Assembly (NCBI GenBank): GCA_964484195.1
Contig: CAZAER010000001.1
Location: 558,001-622,000, forward strand
Source of the DNA: JALHOP01 sp964484195
GTDB lineage: Bacteria > Myxococcota > XYA12-FULL-58-9 > JALHOP01
DNA length: 64,000 nt
Reading direction: 5' to 3'
The notes beneath the pieces are model-generated. The model had not been told where the DNA came from, searched no databases, and was given only the letters and a program-made list of their open reading frames with translations. Both the position numbers and the translations under genes were made by a program. Positions within the stretch are counted from its first letter, which is position 1. The number at the start of each line of letters is the position of its first letter. Shown one piece after another: positions 61,670 to 64,000 of this stretch.

Positions 61670-62503
61670 TCAACCCTTGCTCTTCGCGAGCTCCTGGACC
61701 CGCTGGTAGACCTCGCGTTTCGGCAGCTCGAGAACCGCGGCCACGGCGGTGGCGGCGTCACGGGCAGACAACCCCGCGGCAAGGACACGCGCGATGGCTT
61801 CGTCCATCTGGCGGGCATCGGCGCTCACCGGCACGGCCGCCACCGGCCCTAAGACGATGGTCAGCTCGCCCTTGGTCTCCCCGGCGAAGCGTTGCGCGAG
61901 CTCGCTCAGGGTGCCGCGCGCCAGCTCCTCGTGGAGCTTGGTGAGCTCACGTCCGACCACGGCGCGGCGATCGGGCTGCGCCTCGGCGAGCTCACGGAGG
62001 GTGTCGGCGAGCCGGTGCGGCGATTCGTAGAGCACGATGATGCCGTGGTTCGCGTTCACTTGGGCGAGCGCCTCGGTCCGTTCCCTGCCCTTCACGGGCA
62101 AGAAGCCGAGGAAGGTCACCGCGCCTTCCGTGAAACCGGCGACGGACAGCGCGGTGGCGAGCGCCGAGACCCCTGGGATCGGCACGATGCGGTGCTGACC
62201 GTCGGCAGCGATGATCGCCACGAGCTCGGCGCCTGGGTCGCTTACCGCGGGAGTACCGGCGTCGGTGAGGAACGCCACATCACCATCCGCTAAAGCATCC
62301 AAGACCTCGCGCGCCCGCGCCCGCTCGTTGTGCTCGTGCAGACTCTTCAACGGCTTCGAGATGCCGAAGTGCGACAAGAGCTGTGACGAACGCCGCGTGT
62401 CTTCGGCAAAGACGACCTTCACCGCCTTCAGACACTCGACGCTGCGAAAGGTCGCGTCGGCGAGGTTACCGATGGGCGTCGCCACCACGAAGAGCGTGCT
62501 CAT
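61670..62503 (-). CDS. rsmI: 16S rRNA 2'-O-methyltransferase RsmI
   Basis: A 277-residue class III SAM methyltransferase modifying C1402 of 16S rRNA. The start MSTLFVVATPIGNLADATFR and the YESPHRLADTL, GTPAVSDPGAEL and DTRRSSQLL blocks are diagnostic. The C-terminal extension (RQMDEAIARVLAAGLSARDA) is also typical. It overlaps the yraN stop by ATGA, the usual gene neighbourhood. Confidence 0.96.
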   Translation of the reverse strand: MSTLFVVATPIGNLADATFRSVECLKAVKVVFAEDTRRSSQLLSHFGISKPLKSLHEHNERARAREVLDALADGDVAFLTDAGTPAVSDPGAELVAIIAADGQHRIVPIPGVSALATALSVAGFTEGAVTFLGFLPVKGRERTEALAQVNANHGIIVLYESPHRLADTLRELAEAQPDRRAVVGRELTKLHEELARGTLSELAQRFAGETKGELTIVLGPVAAVPVSADARQMDEAIARVLAAGLSARDAATAVAAVLELPKREVYQRVQELAKSKG

Positions 62504-62877
62504 GGGCCAACCCGCGAGTCATCGAAGGCGTCGCGCACCAGACGCACTTCTGCGGGTGGATTGCCGCTCAAGCCGATGACGTCGAAACGCATGAGCGGCC
62601 ACGGCTGCGGGAGCTCCGCCAGGTAGCCGCGCGCCGCCCGGATGATGCGTCCGATCTTCGCCGGCGTGATCGTCTCCAAGGGATCGCCGAAATGTGGATC
62701 GGCGCGGCCGCGAACCTCGACGAAGCAGAGGATGTCTCCCTCCCAAGCGACGATGTCGATCTCTCCACCAGGAGCGCGAAAGTTACGCGTCACCACGCGG
62801 TAGCCCGCGCTCGCCAGGTGCTCGCAAGCCGCTTCCTCGAATGCGCGGCCGATGGTGGTCGTCCGTTCGAGCGTCAT
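62500..62877 (-). CDS. yraN: YraN-family (UPF0102) nuclease-fold protein
   Basis: A 125-residue protein; the ATG gives MTLERTTTIGRAFEEAAC. The nuclease-fold pattern of the UPF0102 family is clear: GYRVVTRNFRAPGGEIDIVAWE and FVEVRGR (family norm EVKxR, here Arg), then RIIRAARGYLA and RFDVIGL. Biological role not fully known; neighbour rsmI is commonly linked. It overlaps the coiled-coil gene by four bases. Confidence 0.92.
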   Translation of the reverse strand: MTLERTTTIGRAFEEAACEHLASAGYRVVTRNFRAPGGEIDIVAWEGDILCFVEVRGRADPHFGDPLETITPAKIGRIIRAARGYLAELPQPWPLMRFDVIGLSGNPPAEVRLVRDAFDDSRVGP

Positions 62878-64000
62878 GCGCGGGCCACGAAACGCGTCAC
62901 GTTGGGCGCGCCCTCGGCGCGTTGCGGCCGGTCGAGCAAGTGCACCACTTGGACCCCCGCCTGCGCGATGACGCCGAGATAGCGGCGCAGCAAATCGTCG
63001 CCGCCGGGCGTCGACAGCTCGAACGGTCCCACCAAGAGAGGCAAGCGGCGCTCGGGCGGCAGCGCCGTGATCAGGGCGCCGCGGACCGCCAGGATGACGA
63101 GCTCGCGCCAAGGAGCCGGCAAGAGCTGGGGAGGCTGGACTCCAGCCGCTCCGACGACGGACATCGTACCGTCGATGTCGACCTCGATGCGGGTGAGCTT
63201 CTTCGCGGACAGATGTTGGATGAACTGACTCGACCGCTGCGTGAGCATCATCGCGGTGTTGGTCGCATCGCCCCCGAAGTGACGCAGCGCCACCTCGAAG
63301 GTGCGGCTGAGCTCGTCGGCACGCTCCTCGCGAATACCGAGGAGGCGGCGCAGGCTCGCGGCTTCGGCCTGCAAGACACCGACGTCGCTGCCCGACATGC
63401 CCATGGTGGCGAGCTCGCGTTCGACGGCTTGGGTGGCGCTGTCGAGAGCCACCTTCTCTTCGCGCAAGCGCTGCAGCTCGGGATCGTCTTCGGCCTCTTG
63501 ATAGAGGCGACGCGCCTCGGCGGCCTCAGCCTTGGCAACATCACGCGCCTTGATGGTCTCGCGCACCTCGTCGAGCGAGCTGAAGCCGACCATGGCGGCG
63601 AGCTCGTGCGCTTTCGCGATGAGCTCGACGTCTCGGCTTTCGATCTGGTCGCGCCGGCGGTCACTCGCGGCGAGCCGCTTCTTGGCGACCGCGAGCGCCT
63701 CCCGGTGCGACAAGTTCTGCCAGAGCGCGAAGGTCGCAAGCCCAAAAGCCGGAATGTCGAGGAACGCGATGTAGCGCAGCGACCCACCGAGCCACAGGCC
63801 CAGGCCGACGGCGGCGGCTCCCGAGAACAGGCCGGCGATGACCCGCCAGTCCTTGAGGATGGGTGACTCTTCGGCGGCGCGCACCAGACGCTCGTGCTCG
63901 TCGTGCTCTTGTTGCCAGCGCACCAGATCGGCGCGCTTGTGGCGCTCCTTCTCCATCGCCGTCTCGTACATGGAGAGGAAGTTGTCCGGTAAAACGGTCA
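62874..64000 (-). CDS. Coiled-coil membrane protein, open at the right window edge
   Basis: At least 365 residues from the first visible ATG (63971). Upstream codons stay open to the window end (TVLPDNFLS before that Met), so the real start may lie outside. An N-terminal charged helix, then two membrane segments (AAAVGLGLWLGGSLRYIAFL and FGLATFALWQ), a long coiled coil (about 95-200) and a mixed C-terminal domain with IEVDIDGTMSVVGAA and PLLVGPFELSTPGGDDLLRRY. It may be the tail of a larger ATPase-like protein; not known. It overlaps yraN by ATGA. Confidence 0.65.
   Translation of the reverse strand, partial: TVLPDNFLSMYETAMEKERHKRADLVRWQQEHDEHERLVRAAEESPILKDWRVIAGLFSGAAAVGLGLWLGGSLRYIAFLDIPAFGLATFALWQNLSHREALAVAKKRLAASDRRRDQIESRDVELIAKAHELAAMVGFSSLDEVRETIKARDVAKAEAAEARRLYQEAEDDPELQRLREEKVALDSATQAVERELATMGMSGSDVGVLQAEAASLRRLLGIREERADELSRTFEVALRHFGGDATNTAMMLTQRSSQFIQHLSAKKLTRIEVDIDGTMSVVGAAGVQPPQLLPAPWRELVILAVRGALITALPPERRLPLLVGPFELSTPGGDDLLRRYLGVIAQAGVQVVHLLDRPQRAEGAPNVTRFVARA

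Overview
The window is a gap-poor, high-G+C stretch of bacterial chromosome. It looks like a member of the Myxococcota (old Deltaproteobacteria). That assignment is inference from gene style: many secreted lipoproteins with Asp/Gly/Thr-rich linkers after the lipobox Cys, a MopE-type metal-binding tail, thrombospondin-type-3 repeats on an OmpA-like protein, diheme lipoproteins, long Cys-rich repeats and a PilZ protein. I recognise no rRNA, tRNA, CRISPR array, insertion sequence or prophage, and nothing clearly foreign.

Layout. 0-7 kb: a glycogen/starch-synthase-type glycosyltransferase, then two paralogous FN3-IPT lipoproteins on either side of a YheT-type hydrolase on the opposite strand. 7-18 kb: argS with a good sigma70-type promoter, a SPOR protein, small lipoproteins and an outer-membrane protein, a 58-residue ribbon-helix-helix regulator, lepA, two tandem small Cys lipoproteins, a MopE-type lipoprotein, signal peptidase I and an SDR protein lacking the catalytic Tyr. 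18-29 kb: a bacterial alpha-2-macroglobulin coupled to PBP1C, then a sugar-dehydrogenase/diheme fusion. 29-32 kb: a small membrane protein, pyrR, pyrB and a dihydroorotase-like gene, all overlapping; the last looks catalytically dead. 33-42 kb: PilZ protein, outer-membrane protein coupled to a diheme lipoprotein, PAP2 phosphatase, an unusual AT-rich intergenic patch with DnaA-box-like 9-mers, a DPPY methyltransferase coupled to a MazG-type pyrophosphohydrolase, a PLP decarboxylase and an IMPase-like protein. 42-51 kb: sirtuin, DUF2807 and RlpA proteins, aminopeptidase P, a DmeF-like Co/Ni exporter, an ECF sigma/FecR pair, ErpA and cysteine desulfurase. 51-58.5 kb: a translationally coupled four-gene operon for a putative cell-surface assembly. 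58.5-64 kb: two acyl-CoA dehydrogenases, an enoyl-CoA hydratase, RsmI, YraN and a coiled-coil protein open at the right edge.

How the genes work together. Most short-gap clusters look like real operons with stop/start overlaps (ATGA, TAATG, TAGTG). The best candidate for an undescribed system is 51324-58447: a 1143-residue Cys-repeat lipoprotein, a small Cys-rich lipoprotein, a von Willebrand A lipoprotein and a barrel/TSP3/OmpA-like protein whose peptidoglycan-binding residues are missing. Other signals worth testing are a dispersed CGCTATAGCG palindrome (six exact copies, all in genes), the AT-rich DnaA-box patch, and two enzyme homologues without key catalytic residues.
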